Shown here in pieces: positions 16,690-25,567 of a stretch of 64,000 bases of DNA. Position numbers and translations under genes: made by a program. The DNA lies in the NCBI RefSeq assembly GCF_001613445.1, contig NZ_BDCJ01000017.1, positions 1-64,000 on the forward strand, given 5' to 3'. How positions within the stretch are numbered: position 1 is the stretch's first letter; every line of letters begins with the position of its first letter. Source of the DNA: Nocardia grenadensis NBRC 108939 (GTDB taxonomy: Bacteria; Actinomycetota; Actinomycetes; Mycobacteriales; Mycobacteriaceae). The notes below the pieces were generated by a model. It was given only the letters and a program-made list of their open reading frames with translations, did not search any database and was not told where the DNA came from.

Positions 16690-19600
16690 TCGCCGCGATC
16701 CCGCCGACCAACTCGAGAATCCGCGCGGCGGCCATATTCCTGCGCAACCGGCGCGCGGCCGCCAGCGCCGCGTCCAGCCGCGGCGCACCGATCCGGTCCC
16801 GCCACAGCGCGCAGTGCCGCTCCCACCGGATCACCGGGTAGTCCTGCCGACCCGACACCACCTGCGCCAGCGCGAGCAGTTCGACCGCGGCCTCGGTCCG
16901 CTCGTCCAGAGCCAGCAATCCCGATCCCAACGCACAGGCCACCGCCCCGATCTGCGGCAGGTCCGGGACGCTGTCGAGCCGGTCCAGTGCCATACCCGCG
17001 AGTTCGGGTACCAGCACGGCGACCGTCTCGGCCCGCCCGGCGAGCACATGCGCGGCGACCGTTGTCGCACACATCAGCAGCGCCCCGGGGCCAGGCGTGA
17101 ATTCGCCCTCCTGCCAGGCCAGCAGATCCAGCGCGCGCCGGAAATGGGCCAGTCCGGCCTCGATATGGCCTTCGGCGAGTTCGACCTCGGCCAGACCCGC
17201 CGCGATCGTGGACAGTCGATGGTTACGGCGGATGGTCGGGTCGTCGACCAGTTCCAGTCCGGCGGGACCGGAATCGGACAGACCCAGGGCAGCCGCGAGT
17301 TCCCGGCGTGCCCGCACCGGATCCCCGATACCGGCCAGGGAGACCGCCAGGTACGACCGCACCTCGAGACTTTCTTCGTAGGCCTGGATCCGGAGCAGCA
17401 ACTCGGCCGCTTCCTCGTAATAGCCGACCGATTCGCGGTAGTGCCCGGTCTGGCCGTCCAATGCGCCCAGATGCTGCACCACCATCGCCCGATTCCACAC
17501 CTGTGCCTCGCCGGTGAGCGCCCGGGCGACGTGCGCGTCCCGGCGGGACGCGTGGATCCGGCCCATGTTCTCCCAGATGTTCGCCCGGGCAACCAGCGCG
17601 ACAACCCTGATCCGTTCGTCGTCTGCCCGCGCTCCGTCCGCGAGCAATCGGGCCAGCCGTATCGAATCGGCGGGACAGGTCAGCAGCAGCCCGAGATAAC
17701 GCAGGGTTGCGGTCAGCCCGACGGCGTGCCGCAGCAGCGCGCGGACCCGGGACCGGACCACCGCCAACTCCCGGAGACTACGAGTCATGAATGCCAGATG
17801 CAGCGCGGTCATGGCATGGCCGAGCATGTGCAGATCCGCGTAGGTTCCCGACGCCCGCTCCGGCGGCGGTAGTGCGAGCAGCCGCGGGATCCAGCCCAGC
17901 AATTCCAGGTGGGCCCCATGTGCGACCCACCGCATGGCCAGCGCCGGGAACACGGCGTACACGGTGAACCGGTCCCGGTCCGCCTCGGCCCGGCGCAGCA
18001 CCGCGACGAGGTTGTCCAGTTCCGCGACCATGAGCAGGGCCGGTCCGAGTTCGTCACCGGCGAGATAGCGCCGCGCGACCGCCACCGCGAAGTCGCGCGC
18101 CCAGCGCGCCATCCGCGACTCCACGAGTTCGATCTCGCCACCGGACTCGTCATCGGCCGCGACCAATTGCTGCTCACCGAATTCGCGAACCGTCTCCAGC
18201 ATCCGGTAGCGCACGCCCCCGACGTGCTCGGCAGCGGGGTCCGCGTCCTCGACAACGGTCAGCAGCGATTGCCCGACCAGTCCGTCGACGGCTGTCGCGA
18301 TATCGCCGACCTCCGGACCGCCGGCCACCACCTCCGCCGCGTCCAATGTGAAACCCGCCGGGAAACGGCACATCCGGCGCAGCGCGATCTGCTGGGAGGG
18401 CTCCAGCAGGTTCCAGCTCCAGGCGATCACCGCGTGCAGGGTGCGATGCCGTTCCGGTGAAGTGCGGTCGCCGGTACGCAACAGCGCGAAACGCTGGTCG
18501 AGCCGCCGCTCGATATCCTCCACGCTCATGGTCCGCACCCGGGCGGCGGCAAGTTCGATGGCCAGCGGCAACCCGTCCAGCGTGTGGCAGAGCCGGGCCA
18601 CGACCTCCGGGTCCAACCGGACCGACGGCCGTACCGCGCGGGACCGGGCGGCGAACAGGTCGGTGGCCGGTGACCCGGCCGGGTCGATCGCCAACGGCGC
18701 CAGCGGATACACCGTTTCGGCGGTGATCGCCAGCGGTGATCTGCTGGTGGTGAGCACGGTGAGTTGCGGACAGCTCCCCACCAGATCGGCGACCACCAGA
18801 GCCGCACCGTCGATCAGATGTTCACAGTTGTCCAGTACCAGCAGCATCGGCCGGGCCGAGAGCGCGTCGCGTAACCGGCGACTGCTGTCGGTGGGCGGAC
18901 GCACCTGCGGCAGCGCGCGATCGCGGACGGTCTCCCCGAGACCCACCGCCCCCGCGATCGCGGACTCGATATCCACCACCGCGTCCCGGCTCGTACCCTC
19001 CGGACGCACCGAGGCCAGTTCCACCAGCACCACCGGCCGATCGGCGGCCGACCGTGCGGCCAGTTCATTGGCCACCCTTGTCTTCCCTGCCCCGCCCGGC
19101 CCGAGCACGGTGGTCACGCGCGAAACCCGGAGCAGGCGGGCGAGTTCCGTGAGATCGTCGGCACGGCCGAGCAACGCGTTGGGCGCGGCCCGCACACCGA
19201 CGGCCGTGATCGGTGATAGCGGGGCGGGCCGCCCCGCCTCCTCGCGGGATCCGAGATCGCCGCGCAGGATCGCAGTGTTGAGTTCGGTGATCGCGGCCCC
19301 CGGGTCGGTACCGAGTTCGGTGGCCAGAATCGTCCGCAGCGCGGCGAAGACGTCCAGCGCCTCGTTATCGCGGCCCGCGGCGGCGAGCAAACGCATCAGG
19401 GTCCGGGCGCGGGCCTCGTCCGCGGGCTGCTGTCGTGCTTGCGCACGGGCGATTTCGACAGCGCCGTCCAGATCGCCGCATGCCTCTCGGGCCGCCCGCT
19501 CGATATCGTCGAGTTCTCCGGCGTATTCCGCGGCCAGGCCGGCGAGTTCGGTGGCCGGTTCGCTCGGCGGCAGCTCGGCGCCCGGCTCCCCGGACCACAG

Positions 19601-20047
19601 GCCGCGCGCGTGGCCCACAAGGGCCAGCGCCCCGGCCGGATCGCCCGCGGCCAATGCGGCACCGGCGCGGCGCGCCGATTGCCGCGCGGCCGTCAGATCC
19701 ACCTGGTCCGGCTGCAGCGCGAGCCGATATCCGGCCGGGCCCGCCTCCAGCACTCCCTCGGGCAGAGCGGCCCGTAGCCGCGAGATCTGGGTGTGCAGCG
19801 CGTTCATCGGCGAACGCGGCGGCTCATCGCCCCAGATATTGTCGATGAGTACGGCGGCGCTGCGGTCGCGACCCGGCCGTAGCGCCAGCGCGACCAGCAG
19901 CAAACGGGCCCGGGCCCCCGGCAGCGCCACCAGCTCCGCGTCCCGGCGCAGCGCGATACGGCCCAGCAGCGTCACCACGAGTGTTTCGGCCGCGGATGCC
20001 GGGATCACCGGAAGACGGCCGTGCGAGCGGCCCGGATCGAGCTCCAT
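16652..20047 (-). CDS. SARP/AfsR-type regulator with BTAD, NB-ARC ATPase and TPR-like domains
   Basis: 1131-residue transcriptional regulator. From the N-terminus: an OmpR-like winged helix (VVTLLGRIALRRDAELV, then LIDNIWGDEPPRSPMNALHT), a bacterial transcriptional activation domain to about residue 255, an NB-ARC type ATPase with Walker A GPGGAGKTRVA and Walker B-like MLLVLDNCEHLIDG, a winged helix, then a long helical repeat region without clear TPR consensus. Such proteins activate secondary-metabolism or morphology genes. No biosynthetic cluster is next to it; the nearest candidate targets are the drug exporter and the cysK2-like gene. I chose the ATG at 20047; a start at 20092 is possible. 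A 57-base gap follows the cysK2-like gene on the same strand. Confidence 0.88.
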   Translation of the reverse strand: MELDPGRSHGRLPVIPASAAETLVVTLLGRIALRRDAELVALPGARARLLLVALALRPGRDRSAAVLIDNIWGDEPPRSPMNALHTQISRLRAALPEGVLEAGPAGYRLALQPDQVDLTAARQSARRAGAALAAGDPAGALALVGHARGLWSGEPGAELPPSEPATELAGLAAEYAGELDDIERAAREACGDLDGAVEIARAQARQQPADEARARTLMRLLAAAGRDNEALDVFAALRTILATELGTDPGAAITELNTAILRGDLGSREEAGRPAPLSPITAVGVRAAPNALLGRADDLTELARLLRVSRVTTVLGPGGAGKTRVANELAARSAADRPVVLVELASVRPEGTSRDAVVDIESAIAGAVGLGETVRDRALPQVRPPTDSSRRLRDALSARPMLLVLDNCEHLIDGAALVVADLVGSCPQLTVLTTSRSPLAITAETVYPLAPLAIDPAGSPATDLFAARSRAVRPSVRLDPEVVARLCHTLDGLPLAIELAAARVRTMSVEDIERRLDQRFALLRTGDRTSPERHRTLHAVIAWSWNLLEPSQQIALRRMCRFPAGFTLDAAEVVAGGPEVGDIATAVDGLVGQSLLTVVEDADPAAEHVGGVRYRMLETVREFGEQQLVAADDESGGEIELVESRMARWARDFAVAVARRYLAGDELGPALLMVAELDNLVAVLRRAEADRDRFTVYAVFPALAMRWVAHGAHLELLGWIPRLLALPPPERASGTYADLHMLGHAMTALHLAFMTRSLRELAVVRSRVRALLRHAVGLTATLRYLGLLLTCPADSIRLARLLADGARADDERIRVVALVARANIWENMGRIHASRRDAHVARALTGEAQVWNRAMVVQHLGALDGQTGHYRESVGYYEEAAELLLRIQAYEESLEVRSYLAVSLAGIGDPVRARRELAAALGLSDSGPAGLELVDDPTIRRNHRLSTIAAGLAEVELAEGHIEAGLAHFRRALDLLAWQEGEFTPGPGALLMCATTVAAHVLAGRAETVAVLVPELAGMALDRLDSVPDLPQIGAVACALGSGLLALDERTEAAVELLALAQVVSGRQDYPVIRWERHCALWRDRIGAPRLDAALAAARRLRRNMAAARILELVGGIAARPPGPLDRIAAD

Positions 20048-20104
20048 ACCGACGTCATCGTATGCGCCGCGCCGTCGGCTCGGCGTCACCACCGGGTTGT
20101 GCCG

Positions 20105-21190
20105 TCAGGCCCGCCACCGTCCGGTGGCCAGGAACTCATCCAGGACCGCTGTGGGCTCGGTCAGGTCCCAGCCCTGGCCCGCGACCCATTCGTCGCTGTA
20201 ATAGGTGCCCGCGTAGCGTTCACCGCCGTCGCACAGCAGGGTGACCACGCTGCCGCTGCGCCCGGCCGCCAGCATCTGCGCGATCAGCGCGCACGCGCCC
20301 CAGAAGTTGGTTCCGGTGGAACCGCCCACCATCCGGCCGAGCCCTTGGCTCGCGAACCGGGCCGCGGCGATCGAGGCCGCGTCGGGGACGTGGATCATCC
20401 GGTCCACCACCTCCGGGACGAACGAGGGTTCCATCCGGGGTCGTCCGATCCCCTCGATCCGCGACGGCATCCCGGTCGCGTAGTCGCGCAGGCCGGTCTC
20501 GTAGGCGCCGTAGAACGCGGAGTTGTCCGGATCCACTACGGCCAGCCGGGTCGAATACCGGCGGTAGCGAATATACCGGCCGATGGTCGCGCTGGTACCG
20601 CCGGTGCCGGCGCCGACCACGATCCACTCGGGCACCGGGTGGGTCTCCAGGGCCAGCTGGTTGAAGACGGACTCGGCGATATTGTTGTTCCCGCGCCAGT
20701 CCGTCGCGCGTTCGGCATTGGTGAACTGGTCCAGGTAGTGCCCGCCGCATTCGGCGGCCAGCCGGGCCGCCTCGGTGTACATATCGGGTGCGCGCTGGAC
20801 GTAGTGGCAACGCCCGCCCTGGGCTTCGATGAGCGCGATCTTCTGCGGTGAAGTATTGGCCGGGACCACCGCCACGAAATCCAGGTCGAGGAGTTGGGCG
20901 AAATACGCCTCGCTCACCGCGGTCGAGCCCGACGATGCCTCGACGATCGTGGTGCCCTCGGTGATCCAGCCGTTGCACAGGGCGTAGAGGAACAGGGACC
21001 GGGCCAGCCGGTGCTTCAGGCTGCCGGTGATATGGGTGGATTCGTCCTTGAGGTAGAGCTGCACATTCCAGCCGGCCGGCAGCGGATACCGCAGCAGATG
21101 GGTGTCGGCACTGCGCTGGGCGTCGGCGTCGATGAGCCGGATCGCCTCATCGGCCCAGTCGCGCGGGTTGCCGCGCGCGCAGGACTTCAC
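20105..21190 (-). CDS. cysK2: PLP-dependent cysteine synthase family enzyme, CysK2-like
   Basis: 361 residues of fold-type II PLP enzyme. The cofactor lysine lies in THITGSLKHRLA, the substrate-binding loop is EASSGSTAVSEAYF, and the phosphate-binding glycine loop is VVGAGTGGTSATIG. The opening SCARGNPRDWADEAIRLID and the long form resemble mycobacterial CysK2 (Rv0848), which makes S-sulfocysteine from O-phosphoserine and thiosulfate; the exact substrate here is inferred. It differs from CysK1 and CysM in the active-site surroundings. GTG start at 21190 overlaps the stop of the upstream DUF4229 gene (GTGA), so the two are coupled. Confidence 0.75.
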   Translation of the reverse strand: MKSCARGNPRDWADEAIRLIDADAQRSADTHLLRYPLPAGWNVQLYLKDESTHITGSLKHRLARSLFLYALCNGWITEGTTIVEASSGSTAVSEAYFAQLLDLDFVAVVPANTSPQKIALIEAQGGRCHYVQRAPDMYTEAARLAAECGGHYLDQFTNAERATDWRGNNNIAESVFNQLALETHPVPEWIVVGAGTGGTSATIGRYIRYRRYSTRLAVVDPDNSAFYGAYETGLRDYATGMPSRIEGIGRPRMEPSFVPEVVDRMIHVPDAASIAAARFASQGLGRMVGGSTGTNFWGACALIAQMLAAGRSGSVVTLLCDGGERYAGTYYSDEWVAGQGWDLTEPTAVLDEFLATGRWRA

Positions 21191-21630
21191 GCCGGGCCGC
21201 CGGAGCTACCCTTTTCCCCGCGTTCCGGATCCGTCTCCGGCGTGCTCTCGGCCGTGCTGCCGGACCCCGGCGCGGCGGGCTTCTCCGGTACCGCGGTCCC
21301 GGGCTCCCCGCGCAGCCGGGCCCGCAGCTGTGCCTTGTCCCGGCGGCGGCGTTCGTCGACCGCCGCGATATCGGAGTTCACCTTCGTGCGCAGGCCCTTG
21401 AACAGGGTCAGCGAGAGCGGGAGCGCGATGACGATCGCGAAGAGAATCGCCACGACCAGCGGAATCTGCACCCCGATCACCGCGGTCACGGCCATGATGA
21501 CAGCGGTGAGTACCGCGACCAGTACCAATCGGGCCAGGGTGTAGAGCGCCAGGTTGCGTGCCAGCCGCCGGCCCGGCGACGTACCGGGCCGGGGGGCGTT
21601 CGGTTCCTCGGATAGGTTCACGTCACTCAC
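21187..21630 (-). CDS. DUF4229 membrane protein
   Basis: 147 residues with two membrane helices (LARLVLVAVLTAVIMAV and VAILFAIVIALPLSLTLF) followed by a charged tail (DIAAVDERRRRDKAQLR) and a Pro/Gly/Ser-rich end. This is the architecture of the actinobacterial DUF4229 family, function unknown. I take the GTG at 21630 as start; the frame runs to 21723 but the added residues overlap the bldC promoter region. It is translationally coupled to the cysK2-like gene. Confidence 0.75.
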   Translation of the reverse strand: MSDVNLSEEPNAPRPGTSPGRRLARNLALYTLARLVLVAVLTAVIMAVTAVIGVQIPLVVAILFAIVIALPLSLTLFKGLRTKVNSDIAAVDERRRRDKAQLRARLRGEPGTAVPEKPAAPGSGSTAESTPETDPERGEKGSSGGPA

Positions 21631-21789
21631 CTGACCAGCGTAAGCGACGCACCGAACGCCCTCGTACCGCGTATCCGTTTTGTCCATTACCTCCGCTTTA
21701 CCAACAGTAGGTGGTTCGAACACCCGGGGGTCGCGGTGCCACTATGTCGGAATCCGATGAGAAAACGTGACGAAACAGAAAGGTTTGCC

Positions 21790-22002
21790 ATGACCGCGAT
21801 CGCCATGGGGGCACAGGAGAACCTGTTGACCCCGGGCCAGGTTGCCGCCCTGTTCCACGTAGACCCCAAGACCGTCACCCGCTGGGCACATGCGGGACGG
21901 CTCGGCTCGCTGCGCACCCCGGGTGGCCATCGCCGGTTCCGTGAATCGGAGGTGATGCGATTGCTCGAATCGCTCACCACCGAGGCGACCGTACGCGGCT
22001 GA
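21790..22002 (+). CDS. bldC: BldC, MerR-like developmental regulator
   Basis: 70-residue DNA-binding protein consisting of one MerR-type winged helix. LLTPGQVAALFHVDPKTVTRW is the HTH and GRLGSLRTPGGHRRFRE the wing, nearly the canonical BldC sequence. In Streptomyces BldC binds as cooperative head-to-tail oligomers on direct repeats and delays development; in Nocardia its role is not established. Length is normal. ATG at 21790 has an AAAGG upstream. It is divergent from the DUF4229-cysK2 pair. Confidence 0.92.
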   Translation: MTAIAMGAQENLLTPGQVAALFHVDPKTVTRWAHAGRLGSLRTPGGHRRFRESEVMRLLESLTTEATVRG

Positions 22003-22240
22003 GGCCGCGTACGCACGGACGGCACCACTATGCGGACAGCTCGGCCGCTCCCTCGACGCGGCTGAGCTGGCCCCCGCCCGGCGGGCGGCCCGGCAGGCAC
22101 CGTGGGGCGGACCCGTCCGCGGCCCGCGGGCGGCGCGCGCGAAAGCGTAGGTACCGACGTGGAGCTACGCCGGCCCCACGACCGCACTTACCCCGTAGCG
22201 GCTCGTGGAGTTAACCTCGTTGGAGGAGGTGAGCCACGTG

Positions 22241-22438
22241 ATGTACCTGTTGGCACTCATCGCGATCGTTGCGATCGTGGTGCTGTGCTGGAAGGCATTC
22301 GGCCCCGGACACAGCACGTCCGCGCCGGGACCGACCCGAAAGCGTGTTCTCGGCCCGGATGACGATCCCGAATTCCTCTGGCGTATCTCGCGTCAGCAGA
22401 AACATCGGGACGGCGATCCGGGGCCCGCCGAACACTGA
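22241..22438 (+). CDS. Small single-pass membrane protein
   Basis: 65 residues: an N-terminal membrane helix MYLLALIAIVAIVVLCW and then a basic, proline-containing cytoplasmic tail (PTRKRVLGPDDDPEFLWR). A very strong AGGAGGTG ribosome site at 22224-22231 precedes it, with ATG at 22241 or GTG at 22238. No family recognised. It follows bldC on the same strand after a gap of about 235 bases, which holds no other gene. Confidence 0.65.
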   Translation: MYLLALIAIVAIVVLCWKAFGPGHSTSAPGPTRKRVLGPDDDPEFLWRISRQQKHRDGDPGPAEH

Positions 22439-22460
22439 CGCCCGCGTCCCGACAAAGCCC

Positions 22461-22483
22461 GGCCGCGGGTATTACCCGCGGCC
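22461..22483. terminator. Stem-loop between two convergent small genes
   Basis: Perfect 10-bp stem GGCCGCGGGT with its complement around ATT, placed midway between the two convergent stops at 22438 and 22496. Likely bidirectional terminator; no U tract. Confidence 0.7.
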
Positions 22484-22495
22484 CGGAGGGCAGGT

Positions 22496-22720
22496 TCAAT
22501 CGCTGGTGCTGTCCACTTGGGGCAACCCCTCGACCGCCCGCAATTTATCCGCGACCACGGCCAGGCGGTCGAGCGCGTCGGCCGGCAGGCCGACCGCGGT
22601 GCGCACCAATCTGACCAGGGAGTCCGGCTCGAGACCACAGATGAGCGCGTTGTTCGCGGCCACCGACGCGCAACAATCGGCATCGCCGCTGTTATCCGAA
22701 CTGAAATTCTCCGAATCCAC
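22496..22720 (-). CDS. Hypothetical protein with cysteine-containing N-terminal half
   Basis: 74 residues. The first part is Ser/Asp/Asn-rich (SENFSSDNSGDADCCASVAA), then an ordered helical part ALICGLEPDSLVRLVRTAV and DALDRLAVVADKLRAVEGL. A GTG start at 22720 with an AGGAGA ribosome site five to six bases upstream is the best choice; the frame extends to an ATG at 22771 with no ribosome site. Not recognised. It is separated from ccsB by about 165 bases and reads in the same direction. Confidence 0.5.
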   Translation of the reverse strand: MDSENFSSDNSGDADCCASVAANNALICGLEPDSLVRLVRTAVGLPADALDRLAVVADKLRAVEGLPQVDSTSD

Positions 22721-22887
22721 TGCCGCTCTCCTCATTGCTCGCCGCGCTATGGAGGGGAAATGACCGGTCACGCCCGATAAATCGCAGGCCGGGCCTCGTA
22801 CAGTTCAGCAAATAACTCGCCCGAACAATAGCAACCGTGCATTGCGGCGGAGTAACGATCATTACGGCCGGAGAAATAGCCGTCCGA

Positions 22888-23856
22888 TCAGGTCAGGCCG
22901 GAGTAACTGTGCAGACCGGAAACGACCAGGTTGATGATGAAAAGGTTGAACAGCATCGCCACGAAGCCCGCCACATTGATCCACGCGGCTTTCGTGTCCC
23001 GCCACCCGGAGGTGGCCCGCGCGTGCAGGTACGCGGCGTAGAGCACCCAGGCGATGAACGAGCAGGTCTCCTTCGGGTCCCAGCCCCAGAACCGTCCCCA
23101 GGCCGCCTCGGCCCAGATCGCCCCGAGGATGACCCCGGCGCCGAAGAGCGGGAACCCGATGATGGTGGTGCGGTAGGCCAGCCGGTCGAGCGTACGGGCA
23201 TCGGGCAGGCGACGCGCGATCATACCCAGCACATTCGAGGATTCCGCACCCTCGGGCTGACGCATCCGGTACAGGAACAGCAGACTCGCCACACCCGACA
23301 CCAGGAACACGCCACTGCCCACACTCACGATCGTGACGTGCAGCGGCAGCCAGAACGAGCGCAGCGCGGGTACCACCGGCGCCGCGTCCGAGTAGAGCAC
23401 CGTCCCGGCGAGGAACATCAGGATCAGCATCGGTACGAGCAGGAACACCCACATCGCGCGGAAGCGGGCGTCCCGCATGAGCACCAGGCCGACCACCGCC
23501 GCGGCCGCGGTCGCCATGGATACGAACTCGTACATATTGCCGAGCGGGAACCGCCCGGTGGAGAATCCGCGCAACACGATCGAGCCCACATGCAGGGCCA
23601 CCGCCACGAACAGCACCGAGAAGGCCATATTGCCCAGTCGCTCGGACAGCGGCCGGGTCGGCGTCTCGGCGATCCGGCCCGGGGTCGCACTGCCCGCGGC
23701 GACGCCGCCGGCGGGAACCATCTCCCGCTCGCTCACCTGCCGGACCCGCGCCGAGGCGTACTGCACGATCAATAGCAGCAGCACCAGCGCGTACACGACG
23801 ATCGACGTCTTGTAGGCGAGGTCGCTGTAGCCGGCGAGCGTATCGTCGATCGGCAT
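22888..23856 (-). CDS. ccsB: c-type cytochrome biogenesis protein CcsB
   Basis: 322-residue membrane protein of System II cytochrome c maturation. It moves heme across the membrane and, with ResB, ligates it to apocytochrome c. The heme-handling WGWDPKET signature is followed by HARATSGWRDTKAAWINV, and conserved His residues flank it (ALHVGSIVLRG, PLHVTIVSVGSG). Eight or so helices. ATG at 23856 is chosen for its GGGAGAT ribosome site six bases upstream. It is the last gene of the hemL-pgm-tlpA-ccdA-resB-ccsB series, 91 bases after resB. Confidence 0.94.
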   Translation of the reverse strand: MPIDDTLAGYSDLAYKTSIVVYALVLLLLIVQYASARVRQVSEREMVPAGGVAAGSATPGRIAETPTRPLSERLGNMAFSVLFVAVALHVGSIVLRGFSTGRFPLGNMYEFVSMATAAAAVVGLVLMRDARFRAMWVFLLVPMLILMFLAGTVLYSDAAPVVPALRSFWLPLHVTIVSVGSGVFLVSGVASLLFLYRMRQPEGAESSNVLGMIARRLPDARTLDRLAYRTTIIGFPLFGAGVILGAIWAEAAWGRFWGWDPKETCSFIAWVLYAAYLHARATSGWRDTKAAWINVAGFVAMLFNLFIINLVVSGLHSYSGLT

Positions 23857-23947
23857 CGTTATATCTCCCGTGTTCGTACCGCGGTGCTCGGTGGACAGCA
23901 CTGCTGCCCGTGCGTGGTCGCCCACGCGGGTGCTCAGGGGCCGGCGA

Positions 23948-25567
23948 TCAATCGCCGGACGCGTCCAGCAGCCGGTGCCGCAGGCGATCGAACTCCCCGC
24001 CCCAGCCGGCCTGATCGGTACGGGCCAGTCCGCCCATCTCTACTACGACGCGTCGTTGCTCTACGGTACCCTCCGGGGTCACCCGCAACCAGACCCGCCT
24101 CCGCGAAACCAGCAGCGAGACCAGCAGCCCGCCCATCATCACCAGCGCACTCACCAGCACCCACTCCTGGGCCGGATCGTGCGACACCTGGAGATTCACG
24201 AACTCCTCGGCCCCGTCGAAGCGCACCTCCGTACCACCCGGCAGCTTCGTGGTCTCGCCCGGCCGCAGGTTCACCCGGGCTTCCTTGGTGAGCCGGCCCT
24301 GCGCGACCATCTCCTGATCGAGCGCGAAGATCGACTGCGGGCGGCCGGTGTCCAGGCCGGTATCACCGCGGTAGACATCCACCGCCACCGCCGGATCGGT
24401 CATCTCCGGATACACCGAGGTGAGCAGCGACCCGTGGAAACTGGCGGTCGGCGCGAAGAGCCCCTCGATCGCGATCTGATTCTGCCGCCGCTCGGCCTCG
24501 GTGGCGAACATCCCACCCGGCGGATCGATCCGCAGCACCCCGCTGGAGAGGAAGGTCTGCAGATCGGAGGGCTGCCACTGTATGGTCTCGGTGCGCTTCT
24601 CGCCGTTCGGGAAGGTTACGGTGAACGTCGGCGCGTAACCGTGCCCCTGCAGGTAGACCCGGTCCCCGCCGACCCGCAGCGGATGGTTCACCCGGATGGT
24701 CGTATCCCGCCAGGTACCGGCAGCCAGATCCGCACCCTCCTGATACGAGATATCGGAGGTGAACATCTCGGCCTGACCGTTGTCGAGGTAGTCGGCCCGG
24801 AAGTTCTTCACCTTCACACACATCGGGGTCATGCCGGTGCCGTCGTTCACATTCCCGGCCCGGAACGAGTCGAAAACCGCCGGCGAGGTGGTGCAGAAAC
24901 CGGGTCCGTTGTTCGCGACGACGATGACGTTGCCCTCGTAACCGAACAGCTTCCCGGCCGCGATGGCCACCAGCAGACCCACCAGGGCCAGGTGGAACAC
25001 GAGATTGCCCAGTTCGCGGGTGTAGCCCTTCTCCGCCGACAGCGTGACCTCGCCGTCGCGCTCCCCCGGCCGGATCTCGATACGCCAGCCCCGCAGCCGC
25101 GTCCGGGCCCGCTCGGCGATCTCGTCCGCGCTGCCGTCGAGCACCACTCGATGGTGGTGCGGCAGCCGGGCCAGATTACGCGGTACCCGCACCGGCGGGG
25201 TCCGCAGCGCGCGATAGTGGTCCACCGTACGCGGCAGGATGCAACCCACGAGGGAGATGAACAGCAGCACATAGACCGCGGTGAACCAGAAGCTGGAGAA
25301 CACGTCGAACAGTTCGAACCGGTCCATCCACGCACCGAGCACCGGCCGGTCGGCGATATAGGTCGCCACCTTCTGTTCGTTCAGGCTGCGCTGCGGCAGC
25401 AGCGCACCCGGAATCGCGGCCAAGGCCAGCAGGAACAGCAGCACCAGCGCGGTCCGCATACTGGTGAGCCCACGCCAGGCGTTACGCACCAGCGCGCGGG
25501 CACGGCCCAGCGGGGATTGCCGGGGCGGTTGGACCGGGGGGGCCTTGGGGCGTTCTGTCACGGTCAT
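23948..25567 (-). CDS. resB: Cytochrome c biogenesis protein ResB
   Basis: 539 residues. Three membrane helices near the N-terminus (TALVLLFLLALAAIPGALL, FWFTAVYVLLFISLVGC and one around residue 170), a large extracytoplasmic region, and a final helix (VLVSALVMMGGLLVSLLV). This is the ResB/Ccs1 fold that holds apocytochrome and forms the ligase with CcsB. ATG at 25567 overlaps the ccdA stop by four bases. The C-terminal 40 residues after the last helix are a short cytoplasmic tail. Confidence 0.94.
   Translation of the reverse strand: MTVTERPKAPPVQPPRQSPLGRARALVRNAWRGLTSMRTALVLLFLLALAAIPGALLPQRSLNEQKVATYIADRPVLGAWMDRFELFDVFSSFWFTAVYVLLFISLVGCILPRTVDHYRALRTPPVRVPRNLARLPHHHRVVLDGSADEIAERARTRLRGWRIEIRPGERDGEVTLSAEKGYTRELGNLVFHLALVGLLVAIAAGKLFGYEGNVIVVANNGPGFCTTSPAVFDSFRAGNVNDGTGMTPMCVKVKNFRADYLDNGQAEMFTSDISYQEGADLAAGTWRDTTIRVNHPLRVGGDRVYLQGHGYAPTFTVTFPNGEKRTETIQWQPSDLQTFLSSGVLRIDPPGGMFATEAERRQNQIAIEGLFAPTASFHGSLLTSVYPEMTDPAVAVDVYRGDTGLDTGRPQSIFALDQEMVAQGRLTKEARVNLRPGETTKLPGGTEVRFDGAEEFVNLQVSHDPAQEWVLVSALVMMGGLLVSLLVSRRRVWLRVTPEGTVEQRRVVVEMGGLARTDQAGWGGEFDRLRHRLLDASGD

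Noticed and set aside
18348..20201. 617-codon plus-strand frame opposite the SARP gene
   Set aside because: Ser/Arg/Ala-rich translation without domain features; the minus-strand protein has clear BTAD and NB-ARC motifs.
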